Below, piece by piece: positions 9,532-17,445 of a stretch of DNA of 64,000 bases. Each line of letters opens with the position of its first letter. Positions within the stretch are counted from its first letter, which is position 1. Under the pieces are notes generated by a model that searched no databases, was not told the origin of the DNA, and saw nothing but the letters and a program-made list of their open reading frames with translations. The translations under genes and the position numbers were made by a program. Source of the DNA: JANQQN01 sp964519665 (GTDB lineage: Bacteria > Myxococcota > Kuafuiibacteriia > Kuafuiibacteriales > Kuafuiibacteriaceae); assembly GCA_964519665.1 (NCBI GenBank), contig CAZFIV010000023.1:1-64000 (forward strand), given 5' to 3'.

Positions 9532-9550
9532 GCCGAGTCGTGGACTCGGC
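9532..9550 (+). terminator. Hairpin after the SpmA-SpmB gene
   Basis: GCCGAGTC-GTG-GACTCGGC forms a perfect 8-bp stem with a 3-base loop. It lies 48 bases after the stop and is followed by the AT-richer ATAATTCG. It is a plausible intrinsic terminator before sucC. Confidence 0.4.
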
Positions 9551-9658
9551 ATAATTCGCGCTCCGCACCGTAAGCCGTTATTGCCCCTGTTTTCGCGTCG
9601 GCGTAGAACCCCTGAAGTCCGCCGGGCCCATCATCGCCGGTGGTCGGAGCGCATCCTC

Positions 9659-10825
9659 ATGAAGATCCACGAATATCAGGCAAAAGAGCTGCTCCGTCGG
9701 TTTGGAGTTCCGACGCCTCAGGGGCAGGTCGCAACCACCGTCGAAGAAGCCGTAGCTGCCGCCAAGGCGTTGAATACCCTTCCGGTGGTCGTCAAAGCTC
9801 AGATTCACGCCGGCGGGCGGGGCAAAGGCGGCGGCGTCAAGGTTTGCAAGACCCTCGCGGACGCCGAGCACTGGGCCAATCAGATCCTGGGCATGAATCT
9901 GGTCACGCACCAAACGGGGCCTGAAGGCCAACCGGTAAAGCGCCTGTTGATCGAGCAGGGCGTGGCCATCGAAAAAGAGCTCTACGTTGGGTTTACGCTC
10001 GACCGGGCCACCAAGCGGGTCACGCTGATGGCATCCAGTGAAGGGGGCACCGAGATCGAAGAGGTCGCCGCCAAGACCCCAGAGAAGATTCGATACGCCG
10101 CCATCGATCCGACGGTCGGCCTTTCGGCGTACCAGGTACGCGACGTGTGGTTCGCCATGGGCCTCGAGCCCAAGCTGGTGGGCAAGGCGACCCAAATGTG
10201 CACCGCCCTCTACGAGGCCTTCGTTGGCACGGACGCGTCCATCCTCGAGATCAACCCGCTGATCATGACCCGCGACGGGAGTCTGCTGGCCCTCGACGCA
10301 AAGATGAACTTCGACGACAACGCCCTGTTCAGGCAAAGCGAGGTCGTCGGGTACCGCGACCTGGACGAAGAAGACGCCAAAGAGGTCGCGGCCAAAGAGT
10401 TCGATCTGAGCTACATCGCCCTCGAGGGCAACGTTGGTTGCATGGTGAACGGAGCCGGCTTGGCGATGGCCACCATGGACATCATCAAGCACTGCGGCGG
10501 TCAGCCCGCCAACTTCCTCGACGTGGGCGGAGGCGCCGACGCCGAGAAGGTGAAGGCGGCGTTCTCAATCATCTTGCGCGACCCCGAAGTGAAGGCCGTG
10601 CTCGTCAACATCTTCGGCGGGATCATGAAGTGCGATGTCATTGCCGAAGGCATCATTCAAGCAGCCAAGGAGATCGAGCTCCAGGTTCCGGTGGTGGTTC
10701 GACTCGAAGGCACCAACGTCGAGCTGGGCAAGAAGATGCTCGACGAATCCGGCCTCGCCCTCACCTCGGCCGATGACATGCTCGATGCGGCCAAGAAGGT
10801 CGTAGCGGCGGCAGAAGGAAAGTAA
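9659..10825 (+). CDS. sucC: Succinate-CoA ligase (ADP/GDP-forming), beta subunit
   Basis: This 388-residue protein is exactly the usual SucC length. With SucD it interconverts succinyl-CoA and succinate with substrate-level phosphorylation in the TCA cycle. It starts MKIHEYQAKELLRRFGVPTP and has the ATP-grasp motif QIHAGGRGKGGGVK and the Mg-binding LEINPLI. The subunit-contact and C-terminal CoA-ligase motif VNIFGGIMKCDVIAEGII is present. I chose the ATG at 9659, with GGAG 10 bases upstream, over an in-frame codon at 9581 that would add 26 unrelated residues. SucD follows after 10 bases. Confidence 0.96.
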   Translation: MKIHEYQAKELLRRFGVPTPQGQVATTVEEAVAAAKALNTLPVVVKAQIHAGGRGKGGGVKVCKTLADAEHWANQILGMNLVTHQTGPEGQPVKRLLIEQGVAIEKELYVGFTLDRATKRVTLMASSEGGTEIEEVAAKTPEKIRYAAIDPTVGLSAYQVRDVWFAMGLEPKLVGKATQMCTALYEAFVGTDASILEINPLIMTRDGSLLALDAKMNFDDNALFRQSEVVGYRDLDEEDAKEVAAKEFDLSYIALEGNVGCMVNGAGLAMATMDIIKHCGGQPANFLDVGGGADAEKVKAAFSIILRDPEVKAVLVNIFGGIMKCDVIAEGIIQAAKEIELQVPVVVRLEGTNVELGKKMLDESGLALTSADDMLDAAKKVVAAAEGK

Positions 10826-10835
10826 GGAGACACGC

Positions 10836-11717
10836 GTGGCTATTTTCGTCAACAAAGACACGAAGGTCCTGGTTCAGGGCATCACGGGTTCGGCGGGCTC
10901 CTTTCATGCTCAGCAGATGCTGGAGTACGGCACCCAGATCGTCGCGGGCGTAACCCCCGGCAAGGGCGGTCTCAAGTTCAACGACCAGGTCCCCGTCTTC
11001 GATACCGTCGCCGAAGCCAAGGAGGCGACCGGAGCGAACGCGACGGTCGTCTACGTGCCGCCCAAGTTCTGCGCCGACGCCATCTTGGAGGCGGTCGCGT
11101 CCCGAATCGAGCTGATCGTCGTGATCACCGAGGGCATTCCGGTGCTCGATATGGTCACCGTCAACCGGGTGCTGGAGTCGGTGCCCGAGTGTCGTTTGGT
11201 TGGTCCGAATTGCCCCGGTGTCATCACTCCCGGGCAGTGCAAGATCGGCATCATGCCCGGCCACATTCACCGGGTCGGCAACATCGGAGTCGTGTCCCGC
11301 TCGGGCACCCTCACGTACGAAGCCGTCGGTCAGCTCTCCTCGCTCGGAATCGGTCAGTCGACCTGCGTCGGCATCGGCGGCGACCCGGTGAACGGAACCA
11401 ACTTCATCGACGTCCTGCAGGCCTACAACGCCGATCCCGACACTCACGGTGTCATCATGATCGGCGAGATCGGCGGAACCGCCGAAGAAGCGGCGGCCGA
11501 ATACATCAAGTCGGAGTTCAAGAAGCCGGTCGCGGGCTTCATTGCCGGGACCACCGCACCTCCGGGCAAGCGAATGGGTCACGCCGGAGCCATCATCTCC
11601 GGTGGAAAGGGCGGGGCCGACGACAAGATTGCGGCCATGGAAGCCGCAGGCATCCTCATTGCGCCGACTCCCGCCGAGCTCGCCTTGACCCTCCAAAAGG
11701 CCATGAAGCGCGCCTAA
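10836..11717 (+). CDS. sucD: Succinate-CoA ligase, alpha subunit
   Basis: This 293-residue protein carries the CoA-binding Rossmann start VLVQGITGSAGSFHAQQML. It has LVGPNCPGVITPGQCKIGIM. The phosphohistidine is in GHAGAIISGGKGGADDKI, preceded by GTTAPPGKRMGHAGA. It starts with GTG at 10836, preceded by an AAGGAG ribosome-binding site, 10 bases after sucC, so the two subunits are translated from one message. This is a confident call. Confidence 0.96.
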   Translation: MAIFVNKDTKVLVQGITGSAGSFHAQQMLEYGTQIVAGVTPGKGGLKFNDQVPVFDTVAEAKEATGANATVVYVPPKFCADAILEAVASRIELIVVITEGIPVLDMVTVNRVLESVPECRLVGPNCPGVITPGQCKIGIMPGHIHRVGNIGVVSRSGTLTYEAVGQLSSLGIGQSTCVGIGGDPVNGTNFIDVLQAYNADPDTHGVIMIGEIGGTAEEAAAEYIKSEFKKPVAGFIAGTTAPPGKRMGHAGAIISGGKGGADDKIAAMEAAGILIAPTPAELALTLQKAMKRA

Positions 11718-11756
11718 CCCGCCCTCGCCGGGACCGGGCCCCGCACGTAGACGGGT

Positions 11757-11783
11757 GGTCCCGGCTTCGCCGGGGCCGGGACC
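11757..11783 (+). terminator. Hairpin after sucCD
   Basis: GGTCCCGGC and GCCGGGACC form a perfect 9-bp stem around a 9-base loop, 40 bases after sucD. No U-tract follows. The bases just before it (CGTAGACGGGTGG) are also part of the 78-bp repeat at 32607-32738, so this may be a diverged member of that hairpin repeat family instead. Confidence 0.4.
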
Positions 11784-11849
11784 GGCTGGCCTTCACAGGC
11801 TGGTGGTTTTCGGGTTCAGCCGCTGCTAGCCTTCGGTCGGCGCACCAGT

Positions 11850-12341
11850 ATGAACATCTACCTCATGAAAAAGCCGAAGCGGATCAACTCCGTGTCGGTG
11901 TCCATGTTCCTCGGGTTGTTGCTGTTCGTCTATCTTCTCTACTGGTGGATTCCGATTCTTTGGCCGATCTTCCAGATGACCGGCATCATGAAGAACGCGT
12001 GTGGCGAAGCTTACCGTAACGTCGACGATCGGGTGGTCATGGAGAAGCTCCTCACCGACGCGCAGCGCACCAAGTTGAAGATCAGCGAGAACAACTTCCG
12101 ATTCCGCCGCATCAAGTACTCCCGCGACGAGCTCGCGAGCATGAACATCGAAGAGGATACGTTCGTCGCCAACCGGGGCAAGCACTGCGAGATCGCCTTT
12201 CATTACGAGGACGACTACCCGGTTCCGTTCATTGGCTTGGAGACTCGTTTGGTGTTCGAGCGAACGATCGACGCGCCGCTCGTACCCGTTAAGTACGAAA
12301 AGTTGTGTACCTGCGTGACGGTGCCCGGTTCTCGGCCGTGA
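11850..12341 (+). CDS. Hypothetical single-pass membrane protein
   Basis: This 163-residue protein is not recognised. A basic N-terminus (KKPKR) is followed by one hydrophobic helix at about 19-42 (SVSMFLGLLLFVYLLYWWIP). A soluble, charged domain of about 115 residues with four cysteines (CGEAY, KHCEI, KLCTC) follows. This would place the domain in the periplasm, anchored to the inner membrane. It ends 20 bases before pyrB and may be transcribed with it. Codon use matches the neighbours. No function is proposed. Confidence 0.6.
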   Translation: MNIYLMKKPKRINSVSVSMFLGLLLFVYLLYWWIPILWPIFQMTGIMKNACGEAYRNVDDRVVMEKLLTDAQRTKLKISENNFRFRRIKYSRDELASMNIEEDTFVANRGKHCEIAFHYEDDYPVPFIGLETRLVFERTIDAPLVPVKYEKLCTCVTVPGSRP

Positions 12342-12360
12342 CTGGTCGCTGAGGCCCCCC

Positions 12361-13326
12361 TTGCGAGCTCCCACCCTTCGATACGCACACCGGCACCTCC
12401 TGGGTATTGAGGCCCTCTCCGCCGAAGAGATCCTTCGCATTCTCGACTGCGCGCGAGAGCTGCGGTCGCGCCCCGACTTCGGCGCCTCCCGCGAGCTGGC
12501 CGGTAAGTCCGTCATCACCCTCTTTTACGAGGCGAGCACGCGAACACGGATTTCGTTCGAGATCGCCGCCCACAAATTAGGTGCGAGCAGCACGACCATC
12601 GACGCGACCTCCAGCAGCATCGCCAAGGGCGAGAGCGTTTGGGATACGGGTCGCACGCTAGCCTCGATGGACCCAGCGGTCATCGTCTGTCGCCACAAGA
12701 GTCCGGGGGCATCGCATATCTTGGCTCGAGCTGTCGAGGCGGTCGGTGACCTGACCGCGGTCGTCAACGCCGGCGATGGAGCCCACGAGCACCCTACTCA
12801 GGCCCTTCTCGACGCGCTGACGCTCCTCGACCGTTTGGAGACCCTGGAAGGACGGACGATCGGTATCATCGGCGACATCGCGCATAGTCGGGTCGCCCGA
12901 TCGAACCTCTTCCTCCTGCAAAAGCTGGGGGCCAAAGTGCTGCTCGGCGGGCCGCGGTCGCTCGTACCGAAGACGCTCGAACAGCTCGGCGGAACGATCC
13001 ACCGGAATCCTGACGAGATCATCGAAGTGGCGGATGCGGTGATGATGCTGCGCGTCCAGTTCGAGCGGTTGGTCGGCCCGCCTCCGTTCCCATCGCTGCG
13101 CGACTATACACGCACCTATGGTCTCACCCTCGCCCGTTCACGGCGCATGAAGACGGACGCCTTCGTGATGCACCCAGGCCCCATGAACCGGGGGATCGAA
13201 ATCGATCCCGAGGTTGCGGATGGCCCGACATCGGTCGTCGCGCACCAGGTCCGCAACGGTATTGCCTGCCGGATGGCGGTGTTGCAGCGAGCCACCGGGC
13301 ATGGTCGGTGGGCGAGCGAAGCATGA
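12361..13326 (+). CDS. pyrB: Aspartate carbamoyltransferase catalytic subunit
   Basis: This 321-residue enzyme condenses carbamoyl phosphate with aspartate in pyrimidine synthesis. The carbamoyl-phosphate site YEASTRTRISFE is intact. The 80s loop reads AKGES where family members often have SKGES. HEHPTQALLDA and the aspartate-binding MLRVQFER are present, as is HPGPMNRGIEI near the end. It starts with TTG at 12361; no ATG or GTG lies nearby in frame before the conserved HLLGIEALS. The stop overlaps the following gene (ATGA at 13323). The adjacent dihydroorotase-like gene is the usual partner in PyrB-PyrC' complexes, so this ATCase is probably of the type that needs a non-catalytic PyrC' for assembly. 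Confidence 0.95.
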   Translation: MRAPTLRYAHRHLLGIEALSAEEILRILDCARELRSRPDFGASRELAGKSVITLFYEASTRTRISFEIAAHKLGASSTTIDATSSSIAKGESVWDTGRTLASMDPAVIVCRHKSPGASHILARAVEAVGDLTAVVNAGDGAHEHPTQALLDALTLLDRLETLEGRTIGIIGDIAHSRVARSNLFLLQKLGAKVLLGGPRSLVPKTLEQLGGTIHRNPDEIIEVADAVMMLRVQFERLVGPPPFPSLRDYTRTYGLTLARSRRMKTDAFVMHPGPMNRGIEIDPEVADGPTSVVAHQVRNGIACRMAVLQRATGHGRWASEA

Positions 13327-14630
13327 AGCGGCTGGTTCTTCGAGATATTCGCGTGTTTGACCCGGGCGCGGGCATCGATGCGCCTCATCGGACCGTCGTG
13401 CTGAGCGGGGGGCGAGTCGTCAGTCTCGATGCGCCTGCGGACTCTCCGGGCGACCGCATCATCGACGGGCGCGGGCGAGTCCTGATCCCGGGCCTGGTCG
13501 ACCTGAGGACCCACGTTTGCGAACCCGGCTTCACGCGCCGAGAGACCGTGGCAACCGCTGCCAAGGCCGCCGCGGCGGGCGGCTTTACGAGCATCGTGGC
13601 GATGCCCACGACAGTGCCGACGATCGATCAGCCCGAGGTCGTCGAGCTCATCCTCGCCCGTGCCCGCTTGGCCGGCTCGACCCGCGTGCTCCCAGCTGGC
13701 GCTCTTTCCGTGGGCCGCAAGGGCGAACGGTTGGCCGAAATGGCGGTCCTCCGGGAAGCCGGTTGTGTGGCGTTCACGGACGCCGACCGCGCGATCAAGG
13801 ATAGCCAGTTGCTTCGGTACGCGCTCGAGCTCGCCGGAGACCTCGGTACGCCGGTCTTCACGCACGCCGAGGACGAAACGTTGTCGTTGGGCGGCGTCAT
13901 GCACGAAGGGACCGTGTCCGAGCGCCTGGGACTCGCGGGCGTGCCGGGCGCGGCGGAGGTCGTGGGCGTTTCTCGCGACATCGCGATCGCGGAGCTCACC
14001 AAGTGTCGACTCCATATTGGGCACGTCTCGACCGCGGCGGCGGTCGAGCTGATCCGGGAAGCCAAGCGTCGAGGGATTCGAGTGACCGCCGAGGTTAGCC
14101 CGCTGCACCTGCTCCTGTCGGATGAGGCGGTGCTCGGCTACGATACGCAGTTCAAGGTCTTCCCTCCGCTGCGTCCGGCGAGCGACGTGGCGGCGGTGAT
14201 CGCCGGACTCTCCGATGGCACGATCGATTGCGTCGCGAGCGACCACACCCCTCAGATGGAACTCGAGAAGAACCACGAATTCGATCGCGCCGCGGCGGGG
14301 GCGATCACCCTCGAGACCACGCTCGCGACCTCGCTCAGCTTGGTTCGCCAGGGCAAGCTGACGTTGGAGCGAGCGGTCGCCACTCTGACCCGCGGCCCGG
14401 CCCAAATTCTCGGTCTCCCCGACCTGGGGCGGATCCGAGAGGGCGGACCCGCAGACCTCGCGGTGGTCGATCTCGAGCGCGCCTGGACGGTGACCCGGTC
14501 GTCCCTGTTCTCCCGGTCCTCCAACTGCCCGCTGCTCGGTCACTCCTTCGTCGGCCGGGCTGAGATGACGATCGTCGGGGGCAAGATCACCTTCGAGGCC
14601 GAGGACGCTTCGACCGAGCCGGCGGAATGA
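13323..14630 (+). CDS. pyrC': Dihydroorotase-like protein, probably non-catalytic (PyrC'/PyrX type)
   Basis: This 435-residue amidohydrolase-fold protein overlaps pyrB by four bases (ATGA), so translation is coupled. Class I dihydroorotases carry DxHxHxR near residue 60. Here the stretch reads DLRTHVC, so the first metal His is Arg62 and the substrate-binding Arg is Cys66. Other ligand regions survive: THAEDE, HIGHVST and ASDHTP. Loss of one zinc ligand and the dihydroorotate-binding Arg suggests it cannot act as a dihydroorotase. It may instead be the structural PyrC' partner of PyrB, as in Pseudomonas. A catalytic dihydroorotase would then have to lie elsewhere in the genome. The GTG at 13308 is a weaker start. 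Confidence 0.85.
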   Translation: MKRLVLRDIRVFDPGAGIDAPHRTVVLSGGRVVSLDAPADSPGDRIIDGRGRVLIPGLVDLRTHVCEPGFTRRETVATAAKAAAAGGFTSIVAMPTTVPTIDQPEVVELILARARLAGSTRVLPAGALSVGRKGERLAEMAVLREAGCVAFTDADRAIKDSQLLRYALELAGDLGTPVFTHAEDETLSLGGVMHEGTVSERLGLAGVPGAAEVVGVSRDIAIAELTKCRLHIGHVSTAAAVELIREAKRRGIRVTAEVSPLHLLLSDEAVLGYDTQFKVFPPLRPASDVAAVIAGLSDGTIDCVASDHTPQMELEKNHEFDRAAAGAITLETTLATSLSLVRQGKLTLERAVATLTRGPAQILGLPDLGRIREGGPADLAVVDLERAWTVTRSSLFSRSSNCPLLGHSFVGRAEMTIVGGKITFEAEDASTEPAE

Positions 14631-15289
14631 GGCCCCCCGCCCGTTTCTATGGCCTGGCGGGGGCCGGGAGCCTCCTCGTCGCAACCGCTTGCGCCGGTTC
14701 GCCGGATTCGACGTTCGAGGCTTATCGGCGCGCGCTGGCCCGCGGCGAGGTCCGCCGGGTGGCGGCCCTTCATGCCCAGACCGGCCCGTTGCCGTCGGAT
14801 CCCGAGCGCCTGTCGGCATTCCGTGAACAGCACCCCGCAACGTGGGAGGCCGCGGTCGAACGACTGCGTGAACCGGTGGCGGCGGTTCGCCAGACCGCCG
14901 AAGTCCGACTGACCTCCGGAGCAACGGTGACTCTGGTCCTTGAAGACGGTCAATGGCGGGTACTCGAGGGGGCGATGTGGGTGCCAGCCGCGGATACCCC
15001 CGAATCCGCCCTCCTCACTCTGTTTTTCGGGCTAGAAGCCGGCGATCTGGCGGCCGTTCGGTCGGTGATGCCGCAGTCGCAGCGGGCCCAGTTTGCGACC
15101 GACCGAGCGCTGCGCAACCACCTCGGCCGCATTCGAGCCCGGGTCGAGCGGGCCCGGGAGCGAATCGGCGACGTTCGCCCCGGCCTAGCACGAATAACGG
15201 GCGACAAGGCAACCCTGCCGTACGAAGGCGCAAGGCAAGTTCGGTTCGTCTGGGAGGCGAAACGATGGCGAGTGCTCGACGTCGAGTGA
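14627..15289 (+). CDS. Putative lipoprotein of unknown function
   Basis: This 220-residue protein overlaps the upstream dihydroorotase-like gene by ATGA at 14627. It has a signal peptide ending in LLVATAC, a loose lipobox with Cys22. Two similar segments follow, each ending in a WRVL strand (GQWRVLEG and KRWRVLDV). This suggests a duplicated NTF2-like or DUF4878-like fold. It is probably anchored to a membrane facing the periplasm. Being last in a pyrBC-linked operon does not imply a role in pyrimidine synthesis. The function is unknown. Confidence 0.6.
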   Translation: MRPPARFYGLAGAGSLLVATACAGSPDSTFEAYRRALARGEVRRVAALHAQTGPLPSDPERLSAFREQHPATWEAAVERLREPVAAVRQTAEVRLTSGATVTLVLEDGQWRVLEGAMWVPAADTPESALLTLFFGLEAGDLAAVRSVMPQSQRAQFATDRALRNHLGRIRARVERARERIGDVRPGLARITGDKATLPYEGARQVRFVWEAKRWRVLDVE

Positions 15290-15302
15290 CGGCTTAGGCA
15301 TT

Positions 15303-15821
15303 ATGTTCCTCAGCCGAGTGTTCGGCAGGCCAGCCATGTCTGATGCGAACGACGACCAAGACGACTTCCTCGGCGGATACGATGATGAGCGGCGGCGCTC
15401 CCGGAAGGATCGGCGCCCGATGCAGGAGCTTTTCCGGCGCGCCATCGAGAATACGGTCGAGTCCGTACAGAACTCGGGCGCGCTGCCCAAGGAAGCCCTC
15501 ACCTATCTCCTTCAGCAGGGCGACCGAGGGCGGCGCGAGTTGGTGAAAGTCGCGGCCAAAGAGCTGGGCGACTTTCTGCGGGCGACCGACATCTCTTCGG
15601 AGGTCGTCAAGGTGCTGACGACGGTGCAGATGGACATGACGCTCAGCGTTCGCTTCAAAAGAAATCCGGAGGGCGAGGGGGTCGTCCCCGAGGTCGATGG
15701 CGCGGTGACGACCGTAACCGAGACAGCGCCCGTCGATGCGGCGTCGAGTTCACCTCCGGCGCCGTCGTCGGGCCCCGCCGGAACGCCGGGGCCTCGAAGC
15801 GACGAGCCCACCGGCAAGTGA
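15303..15821 (+). CDS. Hypothetical acidic helical protein with disordered tail
   Basis: This 172-residue protein is not recognised. An acidic start (DANDDQDDF) and basic patch (RRRSRKDRR) lead into an amphipathic helical core at about 45-115. A Pro/Ser/Thr-rich tail follows. A second in-frame ATG at 15336 would give MSDANDDQ and is equally likely. The stop overlaps the next gene (GTGA at 15818), so the two are translationally coupled. It is probably cytoplasmic. Confidence 0.55.
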   Translation: MFLSRVFGRPAMSDANDDQDDFLGGYDDERRRSRKDRRPMQELFRRAIENTVESVQNSGALPKEALTYLLQQGDRGRRELVKVAAKELGDFLRATDISSEVVKVLTTVQMDMTLSVRFKRNPEGEGVVPEVDGAVTTVTETAPVDAASSSPPAPSSGPAGTPGPRSDEPTGK

Positions 15822-16180
15822 GTCGTCGGCGCTGGGCCCTGCTGGTCTTGGGGTTGATGGGCTTTGTTACCGCCAAGTGGGTTTATCCGTGGCTCACGCC
15901 GCGAGCGGTGCACCTGAGAGTCGCCGAGATCGAGTGCGCTCAATTCGTCTCGGTAGAAGTTCTCCAAGGCGATGCACTACTGCGTCGCCTCCAGGTAAGC
16001 CCAGCGTCGACCGGGCTCAGCCTGTCGTACGACACGACCCTTCATGCGGGCGAGTACGACATCGTCGTCGAGGTGGTCTGCGCGACCGGTGGGGTCGAGA
16101 GGGGGCGCCGGCGGTCGATCGTGATCACGGATGAGGCGACGTATTATCTTAGGCCGCCGGCGACCTGCGAATGTCGCTAA
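15818..16180 (+). CDS. Hypothetical membrane-anchored small protein
   Basis: This 120-residue protein has a hydrophobic N-terminal helix (WALLVLGLMGFVTAKWVYPW) after SRRR, acting as an uncleaved anchor or signal. A beta-rich domain with cysteines and a CECR end follows. It starts with GTG inside the stop of the preceding gene. It is likely exported. No family is recognised. Confidence 0.55.
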   Translation: MSRRRWALLVLGLMGFVTAKWVYPWLTPRAVHLRVAEIECAQFVSVEVLQGDALLRRLQVSPASTGLSLSYDTTLHAGEYDIVVEVVCATGGVERGRRRSIVITDEATYYLRPPATCECR

Positions 16181-16228
16181 TCGCAGTCGGCGCGGGAACA
16201 GTCGGCAGAGCGGCCGCATTGACGATCC

Positions 16229-17362
16229 GTGAAGCGAGCGTGGCTGGCTCTCGGAGCGTGTTTTTCTGCGACCTGCGCGGCGTCACCGTCGATGACCTCG
16301 GCGGAGAATGTCGCACCGGGCTCGACCGTTTCGGCCTCGGCGGGCGGGCCCCTTCGCCCCGACGAGATCCTGGGAATCCTGGAGCACAGCGCGACCCGGT
16401 ACGACCTCGAGTCGGAGGCGGCCGTTCAGGCGACCGACCTTACGTCGGTGGTGGAGGAGGACGGGCTCCCGATTCGATCGGTCGATCCCTTCTTCGAAGT
16501 GGTTCGGGATCCAGCCGGACAGCGAAGATTGAAGTCGTCTCCACCCCCGGAGGCCGTGGCGGACTTGTTCCGAAAGGCCGACTTGGCCTTCGCCGCGAAG
16601 GACTTCGCAACGGCTCGAGGGTTGTACGCACGAGCTGTCGAGGTGGCACCCGACTACTTCAAGGGGCACATCTATTTGGGCAATGCTCACCTTTTTCTCG
16701 GCGACTATCGCGCGGCCGAGCAATCTTTCTTGCGGGGCCTCGAGCTCAATCCTCTTGACTATCAGGCGTATCTGTTTCTCGGGCAGACCTACGTCGATAT
16801 GGGGCAGCCAGCGATGGCGAAACGGTCGTTCGTGCGGGCTTACATGTTGAATCGGGCCAATCCGGCTGTTCACCGGGCGCTGTCTCGGTCGCTGGCCCGC
16901 TTGAACCAGCGGATTCGTCGTGAACGTCTGTCCCCGCGGTTTCGGATCGCGCGGAGCGACGAGGGGCGAGTTCGGCTGCAGTTCGACCGGGACCGGGGGA
17001 TGCGATGGCTCGCCTTGGCGACCTGCCTCGCCTGTTGGTCATACGAAGAAACGTGCAGCCGGCGCGGACCTGAGTCCGAAGATCCACTGCGCTTGTCGAT
17101 GTACCGCGAGTGTCTCATCAACCAGGCCGCATCGGTCGCTCTACGCAAAGATCGGCACCTGGAGGTCGGTACGGACGAGCGCGTCCTGCTTTCGGCGATC
17201 GAGGATGGATTCCTCGACGCGATCGTCATTTGGGAAGTGGTCGCTCAGCGCCTTCCGGCCGTCGTCCTGCTCCTGCCGGACCGAACGCGGGCATCGATTC
17301 TCGAATACATCGAGCGCTACGTCATCGTTTCTTCCTACCTGGCGTCGAATGAGGAATTCTGA
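16229..17362 (+). CDS. TPR-repeat exported protein
   Basis: This 377-residue protein starts with GTG 16229 and a short signal sequence (KRAWLALGACFSATCAAS), possibly a lipoprotein signal. TPR motifs lie at about 110-215 (ADLAFAAKDFATARGLYARA, GNAHLFLGDYRAAEQSFLRG, GQTYVDMGQPAMAKRSFVRA). The C-terminal 150 residues are unlike TPRs and hold a cysteine cluster (CLACWSYEETC). TPRs mediate protein contacts; the partner is unknown. It ends 83 bases before the thiolase start. Confidence 0.7.
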   Translation: MKRAWLALGACFSATCAASPSMTSAENVAPGSTVSASAGGPLRPDEILGILEHSATRYDLESEAAVQATDLTSVVEEDGLPIRSVDPFFEVVRDPAGQRRLKSSPPPEAVADLFRKADLAFAAKDFATARGLYARAVEVAPDYFKGHIYLGNAHLFLGDYRAAEQSFLRGLELNPLDYQAYLFLGQTYVDMGQPAMAKRSFVRAYMLNRANPAVHRALSRSLARLNQRIRRERLSPRFRIARSDEGRVRLQFDRDRGMRWLALATCLACWSYEETCSRRGPESEDPLRLSMYRECLINQAASVALRKDRHLEVGTDERVLLSAIEDGFLDAIVIWEVVAQRLPAVVLLLPDRTRASILEYIERYVIVSSYLASNEEF

Positions 17363-17445
17363 GGAATCATCGCATCTTCCGGCCCTTGTCGGGGATGGGA
17401 GAGGCTATCGTTGACAGGGTCGATCGGGCGCTGGATCGTCGATAC

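Noticed and set aside
8024..9568. Long minus-strand open frame opposite the SpmA-SpmB gene
   Set aside because: It is an Arg/His/Gly-rich antisense shadow in GC-rich DNA, while the plus strand encodes a recognisable membrane protein.
13116..14924. 602-residue minus-strand frame opposite pyrC'
   Set aside because: It is antisense to a conserved gene and its sequence is Arg/Gly-rich without motifs.
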